DNA from: Phocaeicola fibrisolvens | Lineage (GTDB): Bacteria; Bacteroidota; Bacteroidia; Bacteroidales; Bacteroidaceae | Assembly: GCF_025567125.1 (NCBI RefSeq) | Contig: NZ_JAOQJI010000017.1 | Span: 1 to 64,000 of the forward strand | Length of the DNA stretch: 64,000 nt | Direction: 5' to 3' | Made by a program: the position numbers and the translations under genes | Notes under the pieces: generated by a model | Database searches by the model: none | What the model saw: the letters and a program-made list of their open reading frames with translations, nothing else | What the model was told of the DNA's origin: nothing | In this document: piece by piece, positions 1-8,041 of the stretch | Position numbering within the stretch: the stretch's first letter is position 1 | Layout: each line of letters starts with the position of its first letter

Positions 1-1058
1 CTGAATTCCACATCAAGCATCCTGTGAAGTCCATTTTCCACCTGCCAGTGATTCCTCTTATGCATAATCAGACTTGCGGCATCTTTTCCCAAAGAGGTGA
101 TAAAGTATTGTGTCTCTTTTGTTTCCTCTCCTGTTTTCTTGTTCTTGCGTACGGTGTTGAATACTCCGAAAGTCTTTATTCCCGCCCATTTCCTGTACAT
201 GCTTCCCAGCATGTATTTTTCCTGAACAGTAAAACAGTTTCTGGTTACGGTATATCCGTGAGCCTTTTCATCAACTATGGTAACATCATCATTACGGTTC
301 TCTCTTTTTTTGAGCATATTCCAGCCGACGATTTCCTCTATCTCTTTGCGCAAAAGAAGCTGGTTGTCCTTGACTATAAGAAGATAATCAGCTCCTTTTT
401 TGAAAATCGCCTCCGCTATTTCTCTCTGCGTACCCATGGCGTCCATTGTTATAAGGTCTCCTTTGCCAATTGACAACGATTCTATCAGTGCCTTGTCAGC
501 CGTAATCTCATTGCTTTTTTCCGGTACACGTTCCTGTCCGAGAGAAACCTCATGGGTCACATCGTATGCACTTACAATGTGTACTCTGGCTTTTCCGCCG
601 TCATTGTCTGCATTGTTGATTTCATTTACAATACATGATAGGATAGAAAGATTCTCCTTGCCGGCGGAGCGCATTCTTTTCCCGTCAATGGCGATGTGTC
701 TTTTAATTGATGTGGAATAATCCGTATCCGAGACGCTTGAGGCGGAAAAGCAGCAGGCCCATTCCCTGTACAGACTTTCAAGCTTGTCCGGATTTATGAT
801 GCTGAAAAAACGCCTGAAGGTATCATGGGAAGGAGTTGATTCAAGTCCCGGGATGAATCTCCTGAAGAAATCAATCTTTATCTTTCCATAATCTGCTATT
901 TCATTCCATGTCTGGCATTTGGCAAATACCCCTGCAAGAGTTATTAAAAAAATTGTAGAGGTAGAATGTTGGACCATACCTTGTACACGTGTATCCAAAG
1001 GCTCCATGGCCTTTGCCAAATTATCCATAATCAAGAATTTCTTTGATATTGAATCCAT
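1..1058 (-). CDS. ISAs1-family transposase (3' end beyond window)
   Basis: The minus strand stays open from an ATG at 1058 to the window edge, about 352 codons; the family is usually about 370, so little is missing. An N-terminal DDE_Tnp_1-associated segment is followed by the catalytic domain. Visible ISAs1 hallmarks are 'AIDGKRMR' (about residue 122), 'VPEKSNEITA', 'TMDAMGTQ', 'GADYLLIVKDNQ' and, near the edge, 'NHWQVENGLHRMLDVEF', the counterpart of the H-repeat 'R-W-x-IEN-LHW-LDV-F' motif with the last catalytic acid. No frameshift or stop was seen, so the copy may be active. Open frames on the other strand here are shadows. Confidence 0.9.
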   Translation of the reverse strand, partial: MDSISKKFLIMDNLAKAMEPLDTRVQGMVQHSTSTIFLITLAGVFAKCQTWNEIADYGKIKIDFFRRFIPGLESTPSHDTFRRFFSIINPDKLESLYREWACCFSASSVSDTDYSTSIKRHIAIDGKRMRSAGKENLSILSCIVNEINNADNDGGKARVHIVSAYDVTHEVSLGQERVPEKSNEITADKALIESLSIGKGDLITMDAMGTQREIAEAIFKKGADYLLIVKDNQLLLRKEIEEIVGWNMLKKRENRNDDVTIVDEKAHGYTVTRNCFTVQEKYMLGSMYRKWAGIKTFGVFNTVRKNKKTGEETKETQYFITSLGKDAASLIMHKRNHWQVENGLHRMLDVEF

Positions 1059-1159
1059 ATTTATCTGTTTTTTATTATAAAGATAATGAAAAACATCGAC
1101 ACATGCAAACTAAACAATCTGATAATCAGATAAATACAAACATCAAAAACTAAATCCTG
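1..1159 (-). mobile_element. ISAs1-family insertion sequence, left part outside window
   Basis: This element carries an ISAs1 (H-repeat type) transposase on the minus strand and is cut by the window start. Its right boundary is probably near 1159, where the sequence reads CCTG. ISAs1-family ends are CAGG...CCTG, and immediately beyond this point truncated IS66 coding sequence begins. A perfect 15-bp palindrome (ATCTGATAATCAGAT, 1117-1131) lies between the transposase start and this end. The boundary is inferred because the matching left end is not in the window. Confidence 0.7.
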
Positions 1160-1174
1160 TTAAAGAAATTTTGA

Positions 1175-2386
1175 TGCGTTTTCTCTGAGCACAAACCGGG
1201 GATGCTCTATGTCAAGGAAATCATCCGTCCCAAATATGCGCTCAAGGACAGCACCCGGCTTCCTCCCGCAGGGCAGAAAGGCGTGGAGATTGCCCCCATG
1301 CCGCTGATGCCCGTCGACAAGTGCATCGCCGACACCAGCCTGCTTGCCGAGATACTGCTTCAGAAGTATGAATATCACGTCCCGTTCTACCGGCAGATAC
1401 AGCAGTACCGGCATCTTGGGATGAAAGGCCTTACGGAAAGTACGCTGGACGGATGGTTCAAAAAGACGGTGGAGCTGCTCAGGCCTCTGTATGAGGAGCT
1501 CAAGAAGGAAGTCTTTTCCTGCGACTATGTACAGGCGGACGAAACCACTGTTCCGGTCATCAACAAGGAAAAGCACAGGGCCGACAAGGAATACCTGTGG
1601 ATGGTAAGGTCGGTCATGAAGAAACTGGTCATCTTCCATTACGATGAGGGATCGCGTGCCGGAGCAGTCATCGAATCCCTGACAAATCAATATCACTTCA
1701 AGGGTTATCTTCAATGCGACGGTTTTGCAGGCTATGAGACAGCCTTCAGGACCAACCCCGACGTGCGGCTGCTCAACTGCCTGGTGCATATCCGCCGTCA
1801 TTTTGAACAGGCTCTGGATGAAAACCGGGAGATGGCCGAACATGGCCTGACCCAGATACAGCATATTTACCGGATTGAACACTGCTGCGATAAGGCGGGC
1901 CTGTCGTACGACGAGCGGAAGACGAAGCGCCGGGAACTGGCCGGACCTGTCATGGATGCCATGAGAGTGTGGATGGAAACGGAAGGAATCAAGTACAGCC
2001 CCAATTCCCAGATTGGGAAAGCCATCACGTATGCCTATACCCGATGGGACAACATGATGGGATGTCTGGAGGACGGACGCCTGCTCTGGGATAACAATCT
2101 GGCTGAAAATGTCATCCGGCCGATTACTCTGGGACGGAAAAATTACCTCTTCTGCGGCAACCATGAGGCGGCGGCTAATATGTCGGTGATCTGTTCCCTG
2201 CTGGCCACCTGTAAGGCACATGATGTAAACCCAAGGGATTATCTGAATGATGTCATCGCCCGAATGCCCTATTACAAAAAAGCTACTCATGAGGAACTGC
2301 TGGAACTGCTTCCACATAAATGGAAGCTGCAACATCCGGAAAGTGCATTGACAAAACAAGAGGAGGAAGCCGGCAACCGGTGCTGA
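1175..2386 (+). pseudogene. IS66-family transposase, 5'-truncated remnant
   Basis: This is the C-terminal two thirds of an IS66-type transposase (TnpC). The recognisable order is 'KEIIRPKYALK', 'DTSLLAEILLQKYEYHVPFYRQ', the DDE segment with 'YVQADETTVPV' and 'LQCDGFAGYE', the 'HIRRHFEQA' block, and the C-terminal 'DNNLAENVIRPITLGRKNYLFCGN' with the last catalytic Glu. The usual N-terminal coiled region and zinc finger are absent. The frame closes at a TGA at 1172-1174, next to the inferred end of the ISAs1 copy. The first ATG is at 1202, but homology seems to start slightly earlier. No tnpA or tnpB partner is in the window. It is probably inactive. Confidence 0.88.
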
Positions 2387-2411
2387 CTGCAACATATAGG
2401 TTCAACAAAAT

Positions 2412-2454
2412 AATAGCGACTGCAACTATTAGGTTTATAGTGACAGTCGCTATT
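2412..2454. repeat. 11-bp perfect inverted repeat downstream of IS66 remnant
   Basis: AATAGCGACTG (2412-2422) and CAGTCGCTATT (2444-2454) are perfect reverse complements around a 21-nt loop. Just upstream (from 2387), a related string 'ctgcaacatataggtt' resembles 'ctgcaactattaggtt' inside the hairpin. It could be the decayed right end of the IS66 element or a terminator for its transposase. No T-run follows on the plus strand. Confidence 0.5.
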
Positions 2455-2564
2455 GTTGTATATAAAGTTCAATACCTGTAGTTTAACGAATGCTTACATA
2501 AAATATATAGATTAAAGATTATAGTTGTACCTTGGTCTTTCTAGACGTAGAGGCATGATGGTCA

Positions 2565-2614
2565 CAAAAAATCCCCTTCCGAACTCATTCATAACGAAGC
2601 GTTCAGGAGGGGAT
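2565..2614 (-). terminator. Rho-independent terminator of carAB
   Basis: On the minus strand, downstream of the carB stop codon, an imperfect GC-rich stem (ATCCCCTCC...GGAAGGGGAT) is followed by six T residues. This is the expected position for the end of the carAB transcript. Confidence 0.75.
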
Positions 2615-2641
2615 AACTTTTTCTGTATCTAGCTGTACGGA

Positions 2642-5600
2642 TTATTTATATTCGTCCCAGCTCTTGATTTCGATGTCGTCGATGCTCATCGTGCAGAAGG
2701 CATGGATGAAGGCACTTGCCAGACGGGCATTCGTAATCAACGGAATGTTCAGGTCGATGGCGGCACGGCGAATCTTGTAACCATTGTCGAGTTCGCCGGC
2801 AGTCAGGTCGCGCGGGATGTTGACTACCATGTCGATTTCTTTCTTGTGCAACATTTCCAGTGCCTGCGGTTTGCCTTCTTCACTCGGCCAGAATACGCGG
2901 GTGTTCTCAATGCCGTTTTCAGTCAGGAACTTGGAAGTACCACCTGTAGCGAAGATGTTGTAGCCTTTGTCCTTCAATTCCTGTGCAGCTTTCAGCATTT
3001 CCACTTTCTGCTTCGGCGTACCGGTAGACATCAGGATGTTCTTTTCCGGGATGCGGTAGCCTACGGAAAGCATGGATTTCAGAACGGCGCAAGAAGTGTC
3101 TTCACCGATACAGCCCACTTCACCGGTAGAAGCCATGTCGACACCCAATACAGGGTCGGCTTTTTGCAGACGGTTGAAGGAGAACTGGCTGGCCTTGATA
3201 CCTACATAGTCGAGTTCGAAGAGGTTCTTTTCCGGCTTTTCTACCGGCAGTCCCAGCATAACTTTCGTAGCCAGTTCGATGAAGTTGATTTTCAATACTT
3301 TGCTGACAAACGGGAACGAACGGCTGGCACGCAGATTACATTCAATCACCTTGATGTCATTTTCGCGGGCAAGGAACTGGATGTTAAACGGACCGGAGAT
3401 GTTCAGTTCTTTCGCAATCTGACGGCTGATGCGTTTGATGCGGCGTACGGTTTCTACGTATAGTTTCTGCGGCGGGAACTGGATAGTGGCGTCACCTGAG
3501 TGAACTCCGGCAAACTCGATGTGTTCACTGATGGCGTAGGCAACGATTTCACCATTCTGTGCCACGGCATCCATTTCTACTTCTTTGGCATGTTCGATGA
3601 ACTGGCTCACTACTACCGGATGCTTCTTGGATACGTTGGCAGCCAGCTGCAGGAAGCGTTCCAGTTCTTCCTGGTTGGAGCATACGTTCATGGCAGCACC
3701 GGAAAGTACGTATGACGGACGAACCAGTACCGGGAAGCCAACTTTCTGAATGAAGGCGTTGATGTCTTCCATGGAAGTCAGTGCGCTCCATTCCGGCTGG
3801 TCTACGCCGATGCGGTCGAGCATAGCCGAGAACTTGTCGCGGTCTTCTGCGTTGTCGATGCTCTTGGCGGAAGTTCCCAAAATGTGGATGTGCTGTGCAT
3901 CCAGACGGAGAGCCAGGTTGTTCGGAATCTGTCCGCCGGTAGATACAATCACACCGTGCGGGTTTTCCAGGTCGAGGATATCCATCACACGTTCGAAGGT
4001 CAGTTCGTCGAAGTACAGACGGTCGCACATATCGTAGTCGGTAGATACGGTTTCCGGGTTGTAGTTAATCATCACGGAACGGTAGCCTTCCTTGCGGATG
4101 GTGTTCAGTGCCTGTACGCCGCACCAGTCGAATTCTACGGATGAACCGATACGGTAAGCACCCGAACCGAGTACAACGATGCTCTTGTGGTCGCCCAGGT
4201 AGTGTACATCGTTGGCCACACCGCTGTAAGTCAGATACAGGTAGTTGGTCTGTGCCGGATATTCAGCGGCCAGTGTATCGATTTGTTTCACTACCGGAAC
4301 GATACCTACGCTCTTACGGTGCTTGCGGATGTCGAGGATGGCATCTTCCATGTCGCCTTCGTAACCGATGGCGCGTGCCACCTGGAAGTCGGAGAATCCC
4401 TGACGTTTTGCTTTATAAAGAAGTTCGTTCGGAAGCTGTGACAGCAGTTTGTGGTTGTTGCCCCACTCGTGCAGCTCTTTGGAAGTCTGCATGATGTTCA
4501 TCAGCTTGTCGAGGAACCATTTGTCAATCTTGGTAAGGTCGTGAATCTGGTCTACGGTGTAGCCGGCACGCATAGCTTTTGAGATGACGAAGATACGCTT
4601 GTCGGTCGGTTCGCGCAGTGCCTTGTCTACATCGGCAATCTGAAGTTCCTTGTTTTCTACGAAACCGTGCATGCCCTGACCAATCATACGCAGACCCTTC
4701 TGGATGGCTTCTTCGAAAGTACGTCCGATGGCCATGACTTCACCTACTGACTTCATGCTGGAACCCAGCTCGCGGTCTACGCCGTGGAACTTGCCCAAGT
4801 CCCAACGAGGAATCTTACATACCACGTAGTCCAGTGCCGGCTCGAAGAAGGCTGAAGTGGTCTTTGTGACAGAGTTCTTCAGGTCGAACAATCCGTAACC
4901 CAGACCCAGTTTGGCAGCGACGAAAGCCAGCGGATAACCGGTTGCTTTAGATGCCAGGGCAGAAGAACGGCTCAGACGGGCGTTTACCTCAATCACGCGG
5001 TAGTCTTCCGATTCCGGGTCGAAAGCATACTGCACGTTACATTCACCCACGATACCGATGTGGCGGATGATGCGGATGGCCAGTTCACGAAGTTTGTGGT
5101 ATTCGCTGTTGGTCAGTGTCTGTGAAGGTGCGATAACGATACTTTCACCGGTGTGGATACCCAATGGGTCGAAGTTTTCCATGTTGCAGACCGTGATACA
5201 GTTGTCGAAACGGTCGCGCACAACTTCGTATTCTACTTCCTTCCAGCCTTTCAAGCTCTTTTCTACCAATACCTGCGGGGAGAAAGAGAAGGCTTTTTCG
5301 GCCAGTACGTTCAGTTCTTCTTCGTTGTCGCAGAAGCCGGAGCCCAGACCTCCCAGTGCGTATGCTGCACGGATGATGACCGGATAGCCCAGTTCCTTGG
5401 CAGCACGGCGGGCGTCTTCGATGTTTTCTACCGCTTCACTCTTGATGGTCTTTACGTGGATTTCATCCAGTTTCTCTACGAACAGCTCACGGTCTTCCGT
5501 ATCCATGATGGCCTGTACCGGAGTACCGAGTACGCGAGCATTGTATTTTTCGAATACACCTGCCTTGTAAAGAGCTACACCGCAGTTCAGGGCTGTCTGT

Positions 5601-5869
5601 CCACCGAACGACAGCAGCACACCGTCGGGACGTTCCTTGGCGATGACTTTCTCTACGAAATAAGGAGTGACGGGCAGGAAGTAAATTTTGTCGGCCACAC
5701 CTTCCGAGGTCTGCACGGTGGCGATGTTCGGGTTGATCAGGATGGTTTCGATACCTTCTTCCTTCAAGGCTTTCAGGGCCTGTGAGCCGGAGTAGTCGAA
5801 TTCACCTGCTTCACCGATTTTCAGGGCTCCTGAACCTAACAGCAATACTTTCTTTATATTTTCTTTCAT
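2642..5869 (-). CDS. carB: Carbamoyl-phosphate synthase large subunit
   Basis: CarB makes carbamoyl phosphate from bicarbonate, ammonia and two ATP, feeding pyrimidine and arginine synthesis. The 1075-residue product has the family's normal length and duplicated layout. The first synthetase half starts with 'LLLGSGALKIGEAGEFDYSG' and has an ATP-grasp domain. The second half starts near residue 560 with 'VVLGSGAYRIGSSVEFDWCG' and has a second ATP-grasp domain. A C-terminal MGS-like allosteric domain follows from about residue 940 ('FATGGTSKFL'). Ammonia comes from CarA, encoded 21 bp upstream in the same operon. Nothing is missing or fused. Confidence 0.97.
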   Translation of the reverse strand: MKENIKKVLLLGSGALKIGEAGEFDYSGSQALKALKEEGIETILINPNIATVQTSEGVADKIYFLPVTPYFVEKVIAKERPDGVLLSFGGQTALNCGVALYKAGVFEKYNARVLGTPVQAIMDTEDRELFVEKLDEIHVKTIKSEAVENIEDARRAAKELGYPVIIRAAYALGGLGSGFCDNEEELNVLAEKAFSFSPQVLVEKSLKGWKEVEYEVVRDRFDNCITVCNMENFDPLGIHTGESIVIAPSQTLTNSEYHKLRELAIRIIRHIGIVGECNVQYAFDPESEDYRVIEVNARLSRSSALASKATGYPLAFVAAKLGLGYGLFDLKNSVTKTTSAFFEPALDYVVCKIPRWDLGKFHGVDRELGSSMKSVGEVMAIGRTFEEAIQKGLRMIGQGMHGFVENKELQIADVDKALREPTDKRIFVISKAMRAGYTVDQIHDLTKIDKWFLDKLMNIMQTSKELHEWGNNHKLLSQLPNELLYKAKRQGFSDFQVARAIGYEGDMEDAILDIRKHRKSVGIVPVVKQIDTLAAEYPAQTNYLYLTYSGVANDVHYLGDHKSIVVLGSGAYRIGSSVEFDWCGVQALNTIRKEGYRSVMINYNPETVSTDYDMCDRLYFDELTFERVMDILDLENPHGVIVSTGGQIPNNLALRLDAQHIHILGTSAKSIDNAEDRDKFSAMLDRIGVDQPEWSALTSMEDINAFIQKVGFPVLVRPSYVLSGAAMNVCSNQEELERFLQLAANVSKKHPVVVSQFIEHAKEVEMDAVAQNGEIVAYAISEHIEFAGVHSGDATIQFPPQKLYVETVRRIKRISRQIAKELNISGPFNIQFLARENDIKVIECNLRASRSFPFVSKVLKINFIELATKVMLGLPVEKPEKNLFELDYVGIKASQFSFNRLQKADPVLGVDMASTGEVGCIGEDTSCAVLKSMLSVGYRIPEKNILMSTGTPKQKVEMLKAAQELKDKGYNIFATGGTSKFLTENGIENTRVFWPSEEGKPQALEMLHKKEIDMVVNIPRDLTAGELDNGYKIRRAAIDLNIPLITNARLASAFIHAFCTMSIDDIEIKSWDEYK

Positions 5870-5890
5870 TGTCTTCTTTGTTTTAATGGA

Positions 5891-6970
5891 TTACAGCAAC
5901 TTTACAAATTCGTCGAACAGGAATTCTGTATCGGTCGGACCGCTGGCAGCTTCTGGGTGGAACTGTGCAGAGAACCAAGGGTTCTTCTTGTGGCGGATAC
6001 CTTCGTTGGAGCCGTCGTTCATGTTGATGAAGAGCGGTTCCCAGTCGGCTCCCAGTGTGTTGTTGTCCACTGCATAACCGTGGTTCTGTGAGGTGATGAA
6101 GCATTTGTCTGTGCCCACCAGACGTACCGGCTGGTTATGGCTGCGGTGTCCGTACTTCAGTTTGTAGATTTTAGCGCCTCCTGCCTTTGAAAGCAACTGG
6201 TTACCCATACAGATTCCGAAGATAGGAAGTTTTTCGTTCTGCATGGCTTTGCGGATGTTCTGTACAGCCGCATCGCAGGTGTCAGGGTCGCCCGGACCGT
6301 TGGAGATGAACAGACCGTCGAATTGCAGGGAGTTGAAGTCGTAGTCCCAAGGCACGCGGATTACTTCTACGTCGCGCTTGAGCAGGCAACGGATGATGTT
6401 TGATTTCACGCCGCAGTCTACGAGCACTACTTTTTTCTTGCCTTCGCCTTCATTGTAGCGGATGATTTCTTTGCAGGAAACTTTGTCTACGTAGTTTACG
6501 CCGGCATAAGTGGCTTCAGGGATGTTGTCCGGTTCATCGTCGAACACGATTTTTCCCATCATCACACCATGTTCACGCAGCACCTTGGTCAGTTCGCGTG
6601 TGTCGATGCCCGTGATACCTGGAATCTGTTCACGCTTCAGCCAGTCGGCCAGGCTTTCTACTGCATTCCAGTGGGAATACTTTTCGCTGTAGTCGCTCAC
6701 GATAATCGCTTCGGCATGGATTTTTTCGCTTTCCATGAAAGTGGGCAGTCCGTTTGCTTCGAACGTGAACGGAGGCACGCCGTAGTTACCGACCAGCGGA
6801 TAGGTCAGTGTCATCAACTGACCGGCATACGAAGGGTCGGTCAAGCTTTCAGGGTATCCGGTCATTGCCGTGTTGAACACCACTTCACCGGCTACCGGTT
6901 TCTCATAGCCGAACGACTTGCCATGAAAGCGGCTCCCGTCGTCGAGGATTAATGTTACATTTCTCATCAC
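5891..6970 (-). CDS. carA: Carbamoyl-phosphate synthase small (glutaminase) subunit
   Basis: CarA hydrolyses glutamine and passes ammonia to CarB. The 359-residue product has the CPSase small-chain N-terminal domain ('DDGSRFHGKSFG', 'FNTAMTGYPESLTDPSYAGQ') and a C-terminal class I glutamine amidotransferase domain. The nucleophile is Cys254 in 'FGICMGNQ', with His338 and Glu340 in 'FHPE' completing the triad. The E. coli-type 'GICLGHQ' reads 'GICMGNQ' here. Translation could start at either of two adjacent Met codons; the second (MRNVTL) fits the family better. The gene sits about 250 nt downstream of a promoter-like site, behind the terminator-containing leader described separately. Confidence 0.97.
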   Translation of the reverse strand: MMRNVTLILDDGSRFHGKSFGYEKPVAGEVVFNTAMTGYPESLTDPSYAGQLMTLTYPLVGNYGVPPFTFEANGLPTFMESEKIHAEAIIVSDYSEKYSHWNAVESLADWLKREQIPGITGIDTRELTKVLREHGVMMGKIVFDDEPDNIPEATYAGVNYVDKVSCKEIIRYNEGEGKKKVVLVDCGVKSNIIRCLLKRDVEVIRVPWDYDFNSLQFDGLFISNGPGDPDTCDAAVQNIRKAMQNEKLPIFGICMGNQLLSKAGGAKIYKLKYGHRSHNQPVRLVGTDKCFITSQNHGYAVDNNTLGADWEPLFINMNDGSNEGIRHKKNPWFSAQFHPEAASGPTDTEFLFDEFVKLL

Positions 6971-6986
6971 CTTATTACAAATAATC

Positions 6987-7199
6987 TTATATATCTTGTA
7001 TTATTATTCTCTTGCATTCGTATATACGAAAAAACGCCCGGATTTGCCGAAAAGCAATTCCGGGTGTATATAAAGGGAAACTCAAATATTCAGGGAAAAA
7101 ATGACATGAAGAAAAAAAAGAATGGCTTCCGGCATTCATCCAGTCCGCCGGAACTCCGAATATGTGTGTATTCTTTCTATGTCTTAACCAGTAATCCAT
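6987..7199 (-). CDS. Putative leader peptide of carAB (70 codons)
   Basis: An ATG at 7199 opens a 70-codon frame (starting MDYWLRHRKN, ending RIIIQDI) that ends 16 nt before carA. It runs through every structure in the leader: a GC-rich hairpin, two U-runs and a terminator. The peptide is rich in Phe in the U-run part and has no recognisable domain. Its geometry matches the E. coli pyrBI leader peptide, which is translated through a U-rich pause region and attenuator. The frame could be open by chance; 70 codons is not long and the start is not backed by a strong ribosome site. The role is inferred. Confidence 0.4.
   Translation of the reverse strand: MDYWLRHRKNTHIFGVPADWMNAGSHSFFSSCHFFPEYLSFPLYTPGIAFRQIRAFFRIYECKRIIIQDI
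7028..7064 (-). terminator. Attenuator-like terminator in the carAB leader
   Basis: On the minus strand an 11-bp stem (7054-7064 with 7037-7047, one mismatch, 6-nt loop) is followed by CG and six T residues. It lies only about 60 nt upstream of carA and downstream of the likely carA promoter. No other minus-strand gene upstream needs it, so it probably regulates read-through into carAB. Confidence 0.75.
7095..7153 (-). promoter_or_regulatory. Pause-type hairpin and U-runs in the carAB leader
   Basis: In RNA order, a perfect 7-bp stem TTCCGGC/GCCGGAA (7147-7153 with 7127-7133) precedes a run of eight U (7112-7119) and a run of six U (7095-7100). The attenuator stem follows. This order of hairpin, U-rich tract and terminator is what UTP-sensitive attenuation would need. 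Function is inferred from arrangement only. Confidence 0.45.
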
Positions 7200-7230
7200 C
7201 AAGCTCTTTTGTCACGTCATAATTCGGAGT

Positions 7231-7239
7231 GCAAATATA
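7231..7239 (-). promoter_or_regulatory. Bacteroidetes -7 element for carAB
   Basis: The minus strand reads TATATTTGC, a full match to TAnnTTTGC. Transcription would start near 7224, giving a leader of about 254 nt before carA. No TTTG is found at the ideal -33 distance; the closest candidate is TTTC. Confidence 0.6.
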
Positions 7240-7480
7240 CACATTTCTGTTCAAATGAAAGGACGATTGTCGAAAGTTTTTACAAAAATATTTCTTTCTT
7301 TTCTTTTGATGACTGGAGAATGGTGCGGGTGGAAGGTATTTATGTGGAAAGTGGGGGAGTGAGAATTCGGAAAAAGCCTGGTGAAGATTGGGTAGGAAAG
7401 AAAGGTGAAAGTGCAAGGAATAGCGTAAAAAGTGGGTTTCATGGGCTTCTGAAATGATTTTTTTTGAAAAAAAACTGCTT

Positions 7481-7516
7481 TTTGTTTGGCAGGTTCCAAG
7501 AAAACTGTAATTTTGC
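7481..7516 (+). promoter_or_regulatory. Promoter of tRNA-Thr
   Basis: TTTG at 7485-7488 is separated by 19 bp from TAATTTTGC at 7508-7516. This is an exact Bacteroidetes -33/-7 promoter, placed about 24 bp before the tRNA 5' end. Confidence 0.8.
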
Positions 7517-7539
7517 AACCGTTTTCAACGAAACACGTT

Positions 7540-7612
7540 GCCGAAATAACTCAGTTGGTAGAGTAACTCATTCGTAATGAGTAAGTCGCGGGTTCGAGTC
7601 CCGCTTTCGGCT
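7540..7612 (+). tRNA. tRNA-Thr (anticodon CGT)
   Basis: The sequence folds as a complete cloverleaf. The acceptor is GCCGAAA/TTTCGGC, the D arm ACTC/GAGT, the anticodon stem ACTCA/TGAGT around loop TTCGTAA (anticodon CGT, reading ACG), and the T arm GCGGG/CCCGC with loop TTCGAGT. The discriminator base is T. The 3' CCA is not encoded (the next bases are CCG), so it must be added after transcription. Confidence 0.96.
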
Positions 7613-7620
7613 CCGAGTGA

Positions 7621-7658
7621 AAGCCGCTTAATTACAACGAATTAGGAGGCTTTTTTAT
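7621..7658 (+). terminator. Terminator after tRNA-Thr
   Basis: AAGCC...TTAATT pairs with AATTA...GGCTT across a short loop, followed by six T residues. It begins within 10 bp of the tRNA 3' end. Confidence 0.75.
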
Positions 7659-7762
7659 TTTCTTTCCCCAGATTCGGGGCAATGTAACGGGGCTCAACGT
7701 AAAGCATTGAAGAATTTATTTTAAAAGGTCAAAGAAATATATTGCCATTCTTTCATTGTTTT

Positions 7763-7856
7763 TTATGTTTCTCAGGTGGAGAACGTACGTTTTCCATGCG
7801 AGAGACGTAGGTTTCAGCTTCGGGAAACATAGGTTTCATGCATGGGAAACCTACAC
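7763..7856. repeat. Array of four 22-bp tandem units
   Basis: Four consecutive 22-bp units start at 7763, 7785, 7807 and 7829, with a partial fifth (CTACAC). Each has GTTT at unit positions 5-8 and ends in AAC or GAC; the last two end GGGAAAC. Units are imperfect dyads (GTTTC...GAAAC), and GTAGGTTTC at 7807 can pair with GAAACCTAC ending at 7854. The array lies in a gene-free stretch (7659-7980) and shares its 22-bp period and AAAC ends with the array at 34.9 kb. An overlapping 62-codon frame is judged not to be a gene. Confidence 0.75.
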
Positions 7857-7986
7857 ATTTTCTTTCTTTTTTGAGATTATTCTCTTTTCGTTTTCTGGTT
7901 ATCATGTTGGCACGCTGATTCATGCAAGGGATTGTCGGTTGTAAAAAGTCTTTATGGGGAAACTTTTTTGTTGTCCGATAATTGTA

Positions 7987-7994
7987 TACCTTTG
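7987..7994 (+). promoter_or_regulatory. Candidate -7 element upstream of the YhcH-family gene
   Basis: TACCTTTG matches TAnnTTTG and lies 47 bp before the chosen ATG at 8042. It also shows why the upstream in-frame start at 7982 is unlikely: that start would lie before the promoter element. Confidence 0.45.
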
Positions 7995-8041
7995 GGCATG
8001 TTAAAACAGAATTTTATGAAATAAACCAATACGAAATAAAA

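Noticed and set aside
24..720. Plus-strand open frames of 149 and 106 codons
   Set aside because: They are antisense to the ISAs1 transposase, whose minus-strand frame shows clear family motifs.
1160..2395. 411-codon minus-strand frame
   Set aside because: It is a shadow of the IS66 transposase, which has the DDE-type motifs on the plus strand.
2702..5785. Several plus-strand frames up to 253 codons across carB
   Set aside because: Antisense frames of a strongly biased gene; no domain or start signal supports them.
7177..7518. Minus-strand frame of 113 codons upstream of carA
   Set aside because: It contains the carAB -7 element and extends to the tRNA promoter region; AT-rich, Phe/Ser/His-rich translation without recognisable features.
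7763..7856. CRISPR array
   Set aside because: Units are contiguous 22-mers with no conserved-repeat/unique-spacer alternation and no cas genes nearby; the same holds for 34945-35070.
7756..7944. 62-codon plus-strand frame
   Set aside because: It lies over the 22-bp repeat array, and the translation just reflects repeat units.
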